From Pseudomonadota bacterium (lineage in GTDB: Bacteria > Pseudomonadota > Gammaproteobacteria > Thiotrichales > Thiotrichaceae), in assembly GCA_002747455.1 (NCBI GenBank), contig PDPG01000052.1, positions 1 to 54,762 on the forward strand: a stretch of 54,762 nucleotides of DNA, in the 5' to 3' direction. Both the position numbers and the translations under genes were made by a program. Positions 8,095-16,891 of this stretch are shown here, one piece after another (within the stretch, counting starts at the first letter, position 1; each line of letters starts with the position of its first letter). Under the pieces are notes generated by a model. It had not been told where the DNA came from and did not search any database. It was given only the letters and a program-made list of their open reading frames with translations.

Positions 8095-10086
8095 TTAGGC
8101 TTCCAAACTCAGCAGCTCGTCGCCGTCTTCTACTTGATCACCCACACCGTAGAATATCTCTTTTACGGTGCCGTCATTCGGTGCCACGATGGTGTGCTCC
8201 ATTTTCATTGCTTCAACTACCAGCAGAGCATCACCCGCCTGCACGACATCACCCGCTTTCACCAAAACCGCAACTACCGCACCCGGCATTGGTGCAACTA
8301 AGCCGCCACCGGCATTCTCATGGTCAAAACCTTCCAGCCGTGGATCATGCAGCGTCAATTCCCACTGCTTGCCATCATAGAGCGCGTTGATTTGCTGTGC
8401 TTTTTGGATGAACACTGCTTCTACACGACGCTCATGTCTGACCGCAGACACGGTATGATCGTCAGTCATTTCCCCGACGATAGGGTAGTGCTTGCCAGCA
8501 ATATCTAGCAGGAATCCATCGGCTTGATAGTGAGCGGTGATGTGCTGGGTCTCGCCATCGCTTTCCAACTGAATGCGGCTAAAGCCAGTTTGATTCATTA
8601 GCCAGCCATGTTGAGTCACCCACGGAGAGTCAGGATCGTGTTTGCAGGCGTGTGCTTGGGTGTGTTGGTGGTCATTTAACAGTTGATACAAACACGTCAG
8701 GGCAATCAATTCATCCGGCGTTTTCGCCTTCTCGGGGAATAATTTGGCGGAATGCTTTTCAATAAAGCCAGTATCAAACTCACCGGCTGCAAACTCAGGG
8801 GCGGAGAACAGCCGCGATAAAAATTCCACATTGGTGCTTAACCCCAGAATTTGATAATCCTGCAAGGCGGTTTTCATCTGGCGCAAGGCACTGTCGCGAT
8901 CCTTGTCCCAAGTGATTAGCTTGGCGATCATTGGGTCGTAGTACATGCTGACTTCATCGCCCTGACGAACACCCGTATCCACACGTACATGCGCGGAGGC
9001 TGGCGGTGTTTTCAGGTAGCTCAGCTTGCCGGTGGCGGGTAAGAAGTCACGATCCGGTGCTTCGGCATAAATACGTGCTTCAAAGGCATGGCCCGTGATT
9101 TTTAGCTCATCCTGCGTTAAGGGCAGCGGCTGGCCGGAGGCAACCAGTAATTGCCACTCCACCAAGTCCTGACCGGAGATCATTTCACTCACCGGGTGTT
9201 CAACCTGAAGTCGCGTATTCATTTCCATAAAATAGAAACTGCCGTCGGTATCCAGCAGAAACTCCACCGTTCCGGCACCGACATAGTGAATGGCCTTGGC
9301 AGAATCAATGGCGGCCTTACCCATTGCGGCACGTAACTCCTCGCTCATACCCGGTGCCGGGGCTTCTTCGATTACTTTTTGGTGGCGGCGCTGGATGGAG
9401 CAGTCACGCTCGAATAAATGCACTGCATTGCCTTGGGTGTCTGCAAATACCTGTAACTCAACGTGGCGCGGGGCGGTTAAGTAGCGTTCAATCAGCACCT
9501 TATCGTCACCAAAGGAGGCCAGTGCTTCGCGTCGGCAGGAGGTGAGCGCTGCGTCAAATTCGTCGGCATTGTTGACCACACGCATTCCTTTCCCGCCACC
9601 ACCAGCGGTTGCCTTAATGAGCTGTGGAAAGCCAACCTTGAGTGACTCTTGCTTTAGGTGTTCCGCCGCCTGCTCATCACCATGATAGCCCGGAACCAAG
9701 GGAACACCGGCTTCGGTCATAACAATTTTGGCTTCGCTTTTAGAGCCCATGGCAATAATTGCCGATGCTGGTGGGCCGATAAACGTGATGTCGGAGTCGG
9801 CACAGGCTTTTGCAAATCCAGCATTTTCTGAGAGGAAACCATAGCCCGGATGGATGGCTTCTGCACCAGATTGTTTAGCCACTTGCAGAATTTTATCGGC
9901 ACATAAGTAACTATCCGCTGCCGCAGCAGGGCCAATTAAATAAGCTTCATCACAGGCCTGCACATGCATGGCGTTGGCATCTGCTTCGGAATAAACCGCC
10001 ACAGTTTTAATCCCCATGCGTTTGGCTGTTCGTGCAACCCGACAGGCAATTTCGCCGCGATTAGCGATCAGAATTTTATTAAACAT
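8095..10086 (-). CDS. liuD: 3-methylcrotonyl-CoA carboxylase, biotin-containing alpha subunit
   Basis: This 663-residue biotin-dependent carboxylase subunit opens with the biotin carboxylase domain (FNKILIANRGEIACRVART). The ATP-grasp glycine-rich loop TAGGGGKGMRVV lies near residue 165, and EMNTRLQVEHPVSE follows near 290. A BT-like linker leads to a C-terminal biotinyl domain with VEAMKMEHT, whose lysine near residue 628 carries biotin. With LiuB it carboxylates 3-methylcrotonyl-CoA in leucine breakdown. The identity depends on the adjacent liuA, liuB and liuC; by sequence alone propionyl- or geranyl-CoA carboxylase would be possible. The ATG at 10086 follows AAGGAG and shares a base with the liuC stop. 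It is the last gene of the operon. Confidence 0.92.
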   Translation of the reverse strand: MFNKILIANRGEIACRVARTAKRMGIKTVAVYSEADANAMHVQACDEAYLIGPAAAADSYLCADKILQVAKQSGAEAIHPGYGFLSENAGFAKACADSDITFIGPPASAIIAMGSKSEAKIVMTEAGVPLVPGYHGDEQAAEHLKQESLKVGFPQLIKATAGGGGKGMRVVNNADEFDAALTSCRREALASFGDDKVLIERYLTAPRHVELQVFADTQGNAVHLFERDCSIQRRHQKVIEEAPAPGMSEELRAAMGKAAIDSAKAIHYVGAGTVEFLLDTDGSFYFMEMNTRLQVEHPVSEMISGQDLVEWQLLVASGQPLPLTQDELKITGHAFEARIYAEAPDRDFLPATGKLSYLKTPPASAHVRVDTGVRQGDEVSMYYDPMIAKLITWDKDRDSALRQMKTALQDYQILGLSTNVEFLSRLFSAPEFAAGEFDTGFIEKHSAKLFPEKAKTPDELIALTCLYQLLNDHQHTQAHACKHDPDSPWVTQHGWLMNQTGFSRIQLESDGETQHITAHYQADGFLLDIAGKHYPIVGEMTDDHTVSAVRHERRVEAVFIQKAQQINALYDGKQWELTLHDPRLEGFDHENAGGGLVAPMPGAVVAVLVKAGDVVQAGDALLVVEAMKMEHTIVAPNDGTVKEIFYGVGDQVEDGDELLSLEA

Positions 10087-10880
10087 CACGACTCCTTAAT
10101 CCAGTTGGCTGAGCGTTTTTCAAGGAAGGCGGTCACCCCTTCTTTACCTTCTACAGAGGCGCGTGCATTGGTGATGCGCTGGGCCGTATCATCGATTAAT
10201 GCAGGGTCAACCGGCAGTGAATCCACTGCAAAAATCAACTCCTTGGCAGCACCAATGGCTGATGGGCCACCTTTAATCAGCTCATCACAGATGGCAGCGA
10301 TGGTGCTATCCAGTGCACTTTCTTCCACCACGTTATGAACCAAATTGAGATGCAATGCCTGTGCTGCGTTAAAGCGCTCAGCCGTTAAAAAATAGCGTCG
10401 TGTGGCACGTTGGCCGATGGCGGCGACCACATACGGGGAAATAACAGCCGGAATCAATCCCAAACGCACTTCGGATAGACAAAACAGGGCATGTTCACCG
10501 GCGATCGCAATATCGCAACAGGCGACCAGGCCCACGCCGCCGCCAAAAGCCGCCCCATGAACACGGGCAATGGTGGGTTTGCTCAAGCGATTGAGCGTCT
10601 GCATTAAGCCCGCTAATTTCAGGGAATCGGCTTTGTTCTCTTCATCACTGTAGCCTGCCATGCGGCGCATCCAGTTTAAGTCCGCACCCGCAGAGAAGCT
10701 TTTCCCTGATGATTGCAATATCACCACCCGCACCGCCGGATTCTGGTCGATTTGTTGCAAGGTGGTTGTCAGCTCGGCAATGAGTGAGTCATCAAAGGCA
10801 TTATGAATCTCTGGGCGATTAATAGTCAGGCGAGCAACGCCGTGTGTGTCAATGTTCAGTAGTATCGTGTCACTCATCAT
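10086..10880 (-). CDS. liuC: Methylglutaconyl-CoA hydratase (crotonase family)
   Basis: This 264-residue crotonase-fold protein has the oxyanion-hole motif KSFSAGADLNWM near residue 65 and the second signature IARVHGAAFGGGVGLVACCDIAIA near residues 103-126. The following FCLSEVRLGLIPAVISPYV carries a family acidic position. It is expected to hydrate 3-methylglutaconyl-CoA to HMG-CoA, the step after the carboxylase. It lies between liuB and liuD with start/stop overlaps on both sides (TAATG and TGATG), indicating tight translational coupling. A generic enoyl-CoA hydratase is the alternative, but the position in a liu operon favours LiuC. Confidence 0.88.
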   Translation of the reverse strand: MMSDTILLNIDTHGVARLTINRPEIHNAFDDSLIAELTTTLQQIDQNPAVRVVILQSSGKSFSAGADLNWMRRMAGYSDEENKADSLKLAGLMQTLNRLSKPTIARVHGAAFGGGVGLVACCDIAIAGEHALFCLSEVRLGLIPAVISPYVVAAIGQRATRRYFLTAERFNAAQALHLNLVHNVVEESALDSTIAAICDELIKGGPSAIGAAKELIFAVDSLPVDPALIDDTAQRITNARASVEGKEGVTAFLEKRSANWIKES

Positions 10881-12490
10881 TACATCCTGAATATGCCGAA
10901 GTTGGTCTTTTCAATCGGTTTATTGAGTGAGGCTGAGATGGCCAGGCCCAATACGGTTCGAGTGTCCGCAGGGTCAATAATGCCATCATCCCACAAGCGG
11001 GCACTGGCAAAGTAAGGATGGCCTTCCGCCTCGTACTGCTCGCGTACCGGCTGCATGAAGGCTTCTTCTTCATCTTCCGACCAGGATTCACCACGGCTTT
11101 GCATGGCATCACGTTTCACCTGTGCCAGTACGCTGGCTGCCTGCTCGCCACCCATAACGGAGATGCGCGCATTCGGCCACATCCACATAAAGCGTCCACC
11201 ATAAGCACGCCCGCACATGGCATAATTTCCGGCACCAAAACTGCCGCCAACCACCACAGTAAATTTGGGGACATTGGCACAGGCTACTGCGGTTACCATT
11301 TTTGCACCATCTTTAGCGATGCCGCCTTCCTCGTACTTTTTACCCACCATAAAGCCGGTGATATTTTGCAGGAAGACCAGCGGAATACCGCGCTGCGCGC
11401 ATAGCTCTACAAAGTGCGCACCTTTTAATGCAGCTTCTGAAAACAGAATGCCATTATTCGCCACAATGCCGACTGGATAGCCGTGAATATGGGCAAAGCC
11501 GCAAATAAGTGTGGTGCCATAAAGCTGTTTAAATTCACTGAATTCGCTGCCATCGACGATCCGCGCAATCACTTCTCGAATGTCGTAGGGCTTGCGTAAA
11601 TCATTGGGAACAATGCCGTATAAATCGTCTACTGGATAAAGTGGCTCCACCGGCTTTTGCATGACCAGGTTTGGGGCTTTTTGCCGGTTTAGTGTGCTGA
11701 CTATTTCGCGAGCTATCCCTAGCGCATGAGCATCGTTATTGGCGTAGTGGTCAGTCACTCCTGATATGCGGGAATGCACATCCGCGCCACCTAATTCCTC
11801 GGCAGTGACCACCTCTCCCGTGGCGGCTTTAACCAACGGCGGCCCGCCTAAAAAGATCGTGCCTTGCTCTTTGACAATAATGCTTTGGTCGGACATCGCT
11901 GGCACATACGCCCCGCCCGCGGTACAGGAACCCATGACCACCGCAATCTGTGGAATACCCTGAGCCGACATGGTGGCTTGATTATAGAAAATTCTGCCGA
12001 AGTGCTCGCGGTCGGGGAATACGTCGTACTGGCTGGGCAAGTGTGCGCCACCGGAGTCCACCAGATAAATACAAGGTAGATTATTTTCCAGTGCAATCGC
12101 CTGTGCTCGCAGGTGTTTTTTTACGGTGATGGGGTAATACGTGCCGCCTTTGACGGTTGCATCATTGGCAACAATCATACACTCCTGGCCGCTGATCCGA
12201 CCAATGCCAGTGACCACACCGCCTGCTGGCACCTTGTCGTCGCCGTACATGTCATAACCCGCAAACTGTGAAACCTCCAGAAAGGGTGTGCCCTCATCCA
12301 GCAGTAGGCGGATGCGTTCCCGCACCAATAATTTGCCACGGCTCAGGTGTTTTTCACGAGCATGTTCACTACCGCCCAAAGCAATCTCGGCAACCTTTTC
12401 CCGCAAGTCGGCAACCACCGCTTGCATGGCTTTTTGGTTACTCAAAAAGGCTTCGGAGCGTGTGTTAATGTTAGTCTTTAGAACACTCAT
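10880..12490 (-). CDS. liuB: 3-methylcrotonyl-CoA carboxylase beta subunit (carboxyltransferase)
   Basis: This 536-residue protein has the two crotonase-like halves of an acyl-CoA carboxyltransferase. The N-half has [18 protein letters not shown] and the acyl-CoA-site region [17 protein letters not shown]. The C-half has [18 protein letters not shown] and [19 protein letters not shown] followed by [19 protein letters not shown]. The last segment is typical of methylcrotonyl-CoA carboxylases. It transfers carboxyl from biotin on LiuD to 3-methylcrotonyl-CoA. A GGAGGT lies 12 nt before the ATG. The stop overlaps the liuC start. The length is normal for the family. Confidence 0.93.
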   Translation of the reverse strand: MSVLKTNINTRSEAFLSNQKAMQAVVADLREKVAEIALGGSEHAREKHLSRGKLLVRERIRLLLDEGTPFLEVSQFAGYDMYGDDKVPAGGVVTGIGRISGQECMIVANDATVKGGTYYPITVKKHLRAQAIALENNLPCIYLVDSGGAHLPSQYDVFPDREHFGRIFYNQATMSAQGIPQIAVVMGSCTAGGAYVPAMSDQSIIVKEQGTIFLGGPPLVKAATGEVVTAEELGGADVHSRISGVTDHYANNDAHALGIAREIVSTLNRQKAPNLVMQKPVEPLYPVDDLYGIVPNDLRKPYDIREVIARIVDGSEFSEFKQLYGTTLICGFAHIHGYPVGIVANNGILFSEAALKGAHFVELCAQRGIPLVFLQNITGFMVGKKYEEGGIAKDGAKMVTAVACANVPKFTVVVGGSFGAGNYAMCGRAYGGRFMWMWPNARISVMGGEQAASVLAQVKRDAMQSRGESWSEDEEEAFMQPVREQYEAEGHPYFASARLWDDGIIDPADTRTVLGLAISASLNKPIEKTNFGIFRM

Positions 12491-12531
12491 TCGGTGTTGT
12501 AACCTCCGCTGTTAATCGCGTTGCTAATGTG

Positions 12532-13668
12532 TTATTCCGCGTTAATTTGACGTGCAATGACGAGTCGTTGAATGTCGCTGGTGCCTTCGTAAATTTGTGC
12601 GACGCGCACGTCCCGGAAAATTCGCTCAACCGGAAAATCTTTCAGGTAGCCATAACCGCCGTGGATTTGAATTGCGTCGGAGCAAATTTTCTCAGCAACT
12701 TCAGAGGCAAATAGCTTGGCCATACAAGCCTCTTTTAGACACGGCAGGCTGGCATCGCGTAATTCAGCGGCATGTAATACCATTAAGTGCGCGGCTTCCA
12801 GTTGAGTGGCCATGTCGGACAGACGAAAACTCACCGCCTGATGCTCGGCAATTGCCTGGCCAAAACTCTGACGCTCATTGGCGTAGCGCAGCGCGGCGTT
12901 GTAGGCTGCACGTGCCATACCCACGCATTGAGCGGCAATGCCAATGCGCCCACTCTCCAGATTACTCAGGGCAATTTTGTAACCTTCACCTTCCTGACCG
13001 ATGAGGTGAGTCGCGGGAATGCGGCAGTTATCAAATACAATGGATGCGGTATCCGAGGCTTGCTGTCCCATTTTGTTTTCAACGCCCGCTACCTGATAAC
13101 CGGGATTGTCTGTGGGAACTAGAAAGGCACTGATGCCGCGCTTTCCAGCCTTTGGGTCAGTCACGGCAAAGACAATGGCAGCCTGAGCATTTTTACCGCT
13201 GGTAATAAACTGTTTTGTGCCATTCAGCACATAACTATCGCCTTCTTTGACCGCAAGAGTTTTGATTGCTGAGGCATCGGAGCCAGCTTGTGGTTCGGTC
13301 AGGCAGAAACAGCCCAACATCTCACCAGAGGCCAATGGCTTGAGGTAGGTTTCTTTGAGGAAATCACTGCCGTATTTGAGCAATGGTCCGCAAACCACCG
13401 AGTTATTAACACTCAAAATGGTTGAACAAGCGCCATCACCTGCGGCGATTTCTTCAATAGCCAGCGCAAAGGAGACATAATCGACTTCGGCACCGCCCCA
13501 TTGTTCGGGAATGGTCATACCAAACAGGCCGAGTTCGCCCATTTCTTTCAGTTCGCTGGCGGGGAAGGTTTTGTGTTTATCCCACTCCGCCGCATGTGGT
13601 GCGAGACGTTCCTGCGCGAAATCTCTCGCCATGTCCCGAATCATGATTTGCTCTTTGTTTAAAATCAT
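12532..13668 (-). CDS. Short/branched-chain acyl-CoA dehydrogenase
   Basis: This 378-residue flavoprotein of the acyl-CoA dehydrogenase family has CFCLTEPQAGSDASA, FAD-binding FITSGKNAQAAIVFA and QIHGGYGYLKDFPVERIFRD. Near the C-terminus is the catalytic glutamate in IYEGTSDIQRLVIARQI. That glutamate position matches the short-chain and isobutyryl/2-methylbutyryl dehydrogenases rather than isovaleryl-CoA dehydrogenase, which uses an earlier one. It is therefore a second, different dehydrogenase in the operon, plausibly for isobutyryl-, 2-methylbutyryl- or butyryl-CoA. The exact substrate is inference. The ATG follows a very strong GGAGGAGAGG. It lies between the thiolase and liuB genes with short gaps. 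Confidence 0.87.
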   Translation of the reverse strand: MILNKEQIMIRDMARDFAQERLAPHAAEWDKHKTFPASELKEMGELGLFGMTIPEQWGGAEVDYVSFALAIEEIAAGDGACSTILSVNNSVVCGPLLKYGSDFLKETYLKPLASGEMLGCFCLTEPQAGSDASAIKTLAVKEGDSYVLNGTKQFITSGKNAQAAIVFAVTDPKAGKRGISAFLVPTDNPGYQVAGVENKMGQQASDTASIVFDNCRIPATHLIGQEGEGYKIALSNLESGRIGIAAQCVGMARAAYNAALRYANERQSFGQAIAEHQAVSFRLSDMATQLEAAHLMVLHAAELRDASLPCLKEACMAKLFASEVAEKICSDAIQIHGGYGYLKDFPVERIFRDVRVAQIYEGTSDIQRLVIARQINAE

Positions 13669-13716
13669 CCTCTCCTCCTCAGCCGCAGTGTCAGGCCATT
13701 GTGTTATAGCGTGTGG

Positions 13717-14901
13717 TTAGAGCAACTCAACAGCCATCGCCGTGGCTTCACCACCACCAATACACAAGGATGCCACGCCTGTTTTCAGCCCACGGTTTTG
13801 TAGTGCTGCAATCAGTGTCACCAAAATTCTTGCGCCAGAAGCACCGATGGGGTGTCCCAGTGCGCAAGCGCCACCGTTTACATTCACCTTATCGTGCGGT
13901 AAGGCCAAGTCGTGCATCGCAGCCATAGTCACTACTGCAAAAGCTTCATTAATTTCAAATAGATCCACATCGTCCGCAGACCAGTCCAGCTTTGCCAGCA
14001 GCTGTTTCATTGCGCCTACGGGGGCGGTTGAGAACCAGGCAGGTTCCTGGGCAAAGGTGCTGTGACCATGAATCATCGCCAGCGGCTTTAAACCACGTTG
14101 TTTCGCCTCACTACGGCGCATCAATGTGAGTGCGGCGGCACCATCCGAAATTGAGCTGGCATTGGCCGCTGTGACCGTGCCATCTTTGCGAAACGCCGGG
14201 CGTAGTGTGGGGATTTTTTCAATATTGGCATTAAAGGGCTGTTCGTCGGAATCAACCACCGTTTCCCCTTTACGGGTTTTTACCGTGAATGGGGTGATTT
14301 CAGCACTAAAAGCACCGGAAGTTGTGGCTTCCTGAGCACGTCGCAAGGACTGAATGGCGAAGTCATCCTGAGATTCGCGGGTAAATCCATATTTGTCAGC
14401 ACAGATTTCCGCGAAGCTGCCCATGAGTTTGCCTTTCTCATAAGCATCTTCCAGCCCATCCAGGAACATATGATCCTTAACCTGGCCATGCCCCATACGC
14501 AAGCCTTCACGCGCTTTGGGTAGCAAGTAGGGCGCATTACTCATGCTTTCCATACCGCCAGCAACCATCACCTGATTAGTGCCTGCCAGTAGTAAATCGT
14601 GGGCCAGCATGGTGGCTTTCATACCTGAACCACACATTTTGTTAATGGTGGTACAGCCGGCATTGAGTGGCATATCTGCACCCAAACTGGCTTGGCGCGC
14701 CGGAGCCTGACCTTGGCCTGCGGGTAATACGCAGCCCATAATCACTTCCTGCACCGCCTCGGCAGCGATACCCGAACGCTCCACTGCCGCTTTAATCGCC
14801 GCAGCGCCCAGGTCTGCGGCTGTTACACCAGACAAGGAACCCTGAAACCCACCCATCGGCGTGCGTGCAATGCCTGTAATGACTATCGGATCATCGACCA
14901 T
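13717..14901 (-). CDS. Acetyl-CoA acetyltransferase (thiolase)
   Basis: From the ATG at 14901 this is a 394-residue thiolase, the usual length; that start follows GAGGAAGGG, and an in-frame extension to 14982 is unlikely. It has the acylated cysteine in INKMCGSGMKA (near residue 90), GGMESMSNAPYLL, the late histidine in GGACALGHPIGASGARI and the second catalytic cysteine in ASLCIGGGEATAM. It condenses two acetyl-CoA or cleaves acetoacetyl-CoA. In a leucine operon it can consume the acetoacetate-derived product of HMG-CoA cleavage, or finish isoleucine-type oxidation. It takes the place where some liu operons carry other CoA genes. Confidence 0.9.
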   Translation of the reverse strand: MVDDPIVITGIARTPMGGFQGSLSGVTAADLGAAAIKAAVERSGIAAEAVQEVIMGCVLPAGQGQAPARQASLGADMPLNAGCTTINKMCGSGMKATMLAHDLLLAGTNQVMVAGGMESMSNAPYLLPKAREGLRMGHGQVKDHMFLDGLEDAYEKGKLMGSFAEICADKYGFTRESQDDFAIQSLRRAQEATTSGAFSAEITPFTVKTRKGETVVDSDEQPFNANIEKIPTLRPAFRKDGTVTAANASSISDGAAALTLMRRSEAKQRGLKPLAMIHGHSTFAQEPAWFSTAPVGAMKQLLAKLDWSADDVDLFEINEAFAVVTMAAMHDLALPHDKVNVNGGACALGHPIGASGARILVTLIAALQNRGLKTGVASLCIGGGEATAMAVELL

Positions 14902-14982
14902 TTTTCCCTTCCTCAATATTCTGCGGTGAGTGTGACTCACCCAATCATTAAATCTTGTTTTGCTTGATACGGTATTGACCAA

Positions 14983-16146
14983 TCAGGCTGTTTCGTTAAA
15001 CAGCTCGCGGCCAATCAACATACGGCGGATTTCCGAAGTGCCTGCACCGATCTCATAGAGCTTGGCATCGCGCAACAAACGTCCCGTTGGATAATCGTTG
15101 GTGTAGCCATTGCCACCCAAGGTCTGAATGGCTTCCAGTGTCATCCAGGTAGCTTTTTCGGCTGCATAGAGAATGGCGCCTGCGGCATCCTTGCGGGAGG
15201 TTTCATTACGATCACAAGCTTTACCCACCGCATACACATAGGCTTTAGTGGCATTCATGGTGGTGTACATATCTGCCATTTTTCCCTGCATCAGCTCAAA
15301 TTCACCAATGGGCTGGCCGAACTGCTTGCGGTCATGAATATAGGGAACCACTACATCCATACAGGCTTGCATAATACCGACTGGCCCGGCGGATAATACG
15401 GCGCGTTCGTAGTCCAGGCCGCTCATAAGCACTTTGACACCCTTGTTCAGCTCACCCAGGATATTTTCCTCTGGTACTTCGACATTATCGAATACCATTT
15501 CCCCTGTGTTGGAGCCGCGCATACCCAGCTTGTCCAGCTTTTGTGCGGTGGTGAAACCGAATGATTTTTCAACGATAAATGCGGTAATGCCTTTTGGCCC
15601 GGCACTGGGGTCAGTTTTGGCGTAGACGACAATCACGTCGGCGTCAGGTCCGTTGGTAATCCACATTTTGGTGCCGTTAAGTACATAGCGATCACCTTTT
15701 TTTTCGGCTCTCATTTGCATACCGACCACATCGGAACCCGCGTTTGGCTCGGACATGGCCAGTGCGCCGATAAACTCGCCGCTGATAAGTTTTGGCAGGT
15801 ATTTTTGTTTCTGTGCCTCGTTACCGTTGCGGTTGATTTGATTCACACACAGATTGGAATGGGCGCCATAGCTTAGACCGACTGAGGCTGAGGCGCGGCT
15901 AATTTCTTCCATCGCAATTATGTGTGCCAGATAGCCCATGTCGGCACCGCCATATTCCTCCGGCACTGTGATACCCAGTAAGCCCATTTCACCAAATTTT
16001 GGCCATAGCTCATTGGGAAATTCATCGGAGCGGTCAATTTCCGCAGCAATGGGGGCAATGTGATCTTTGGCAAAGTTGTAAACCATGTCGCGCAGCATGT
16101 CAGCCGTATCGCCAAGATCAAAGTTCAGGGTAGGGTAGCTAATCAT
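14983..16146 (-). CDS. liuA: Isovaleryl-CoA dehydrogenase
   Basis: From the ATG at 16146 (preceded by GAGAGAGAGGA) the protein is 387 residues, typical for the family. It has [53 protein letters not shown], and the isovaleryl-type catalytic glutamate in [15 protein letters not shown] near residue 245. The late catalytic position of other acyl-CoA dehydrogenases is glycine here ([11 protein letters not shown]), which supports the isovaleryl assignment. It oxidises isovaleryl-CoA to 3-methylcrotonyl-CoA with electron-transfer flavoprotein. It starts only 13 bp after the response-regulator gene, so it appears cotranscribed with the two-component system. Confidence 0.93.
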   Translation of the reverse strand: MISYPTLNFDLGDTADMLRDMVYNFAKDHIAPIAAEIDRSDEFPNELWPKFGEMGLLGITVPEEYGGADMGYLAHIIAMEEISRASASVGLSYGAHSNLCVNQINRNGNEAQKQKYLPKLISGEFIGALAMSEPNAGSDVVGMQMRAEKKGDRYVLNGTKMWITNGPDADVIVVYAKTDPSAGPKGITAFIVEKSFGFTTAQKLDKLGMRGSNTGEMVFDNVEVPEENILGELNKGVKVLMSGLDYERAVLSAGPVGIMQACMDVVVPYIHDRKQFGQPIGEFELMQGKMADMYTTMNATKAYVYAVGKACDRNETSRKDAAGAILYAAEKATWMTLEAIQTLGGNGYTNDYPTGRLLRDAKLYEIGAGTSEIRRMLIGRELFNETA

Positions 16147-16159
16147 TGTTTCCTCTCTC

Positions 16160-16891
16160 TCATTCTTCGCAGTCAGTACGTTCAACGGCGCTGGTTAGCA
16201 TATAACCGCCGCCACGAACGGTTTTAAAAAGTGGCTCCTCACCAGAAGGGGTGATTATTTTTTTGCGTAACTGGCCGACCCGCACATCAATGGTGCGATC
16301 ATAAGGGCCAGCGTCACGCCCGCGTGTTTGTTGCAGCAGATAGTCACGGCTCAACACGGTTTGCGGGTGTTTAGCAAAAATAATGAGTAAATCCATTTCT
16401 GCTGGTGAAATACTAATCTGGTTTTGCTTGGCATCTCGCAGTTCACGCACCTTATTGTCCAATCGGTAGCCAGCGAAAAAATAGCTGCTGGTATCAGGCT
16501 CTGGCTCTTGTTTTAAGTGCTCCAGGCGGCGCATGACGGCATTGGAGCGTGCCAGCAGTTCGCTCATTTCAAAGGGTTTGGGTACAAAATCATCCGCGCC
16601 ACCGTTGAGTCCGGTGAGTCGGTCAGTCAGCTCATTTTGTGATGTCAGCATAATGACACCCGCGTCATAGTTTTGCTTGATTTCATCCAGCAGGGTAAAG
16701 CCGTCTTTGCCGGGTAAATTCACGTCTAGTATAACCAAATCAATGGCGTGTAATCGCAAAATGGCGTTCATTTCATCGCCGGAGCCAGCGCAATGCACAA
16801 TGGCACCGTGTTTTTGAAAATAGCGTTTGATGAGTGACTGAATCGCCAGCTCATCATCCACGATCAGAATATGGTTAGGAGTTTCAGGCAT
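16160..16891 (-). CDS. OmpR/PhoB-family response regulator
   Basis: From the ATG at 16891 the protein has 243 residues. The receiver domain has HILIVDDE, the phospho-acceptor aspartate in [13 protein letters not shown] near residue 55, and [13 protein letters not shown] with the conserved lysine. A winged-helix DNA-binding domain follows, with [22 protein letters not shown] and [11 protein letters not shown]. The start lies inside the end of the kinase gene (8-bp overlap), and liuA begins 13 bp after the stop. This makes it the natural partner of the kinase and a candidate regulator of the liu operon or the divergent transporter cluster. No binding site could be assigned. Confidence 0.92.
   Translation of the reverse strand: MPETPNHILIVDDELAIQSLIKRYFQKHGAIVHCAGSGDEMNAILRLHAIDLVILDVNLPGKDGFTLLDEIKQNYDAGVIMLTSQNELTDRLTGLNGGADDFVPKPFEMSELLARSNAVMRRLEHLKQEPEPDTSSYFFAGYRLDNKVRELRDAKQNQISISPAEMDLLIIFAKHPQTVLSRDYLLQQTRGRDAGPYDRTIDVRVGQLRKKIITPSGEEPLFKTVRGGGYMLTSAVERTDCEE

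Noticed and set aside
8016..8508. Plus-strand frames opposite the liuD 3' end
   Set aside because: They are antisense shadows of the carboxylase gene with no ribosome site or family motif.
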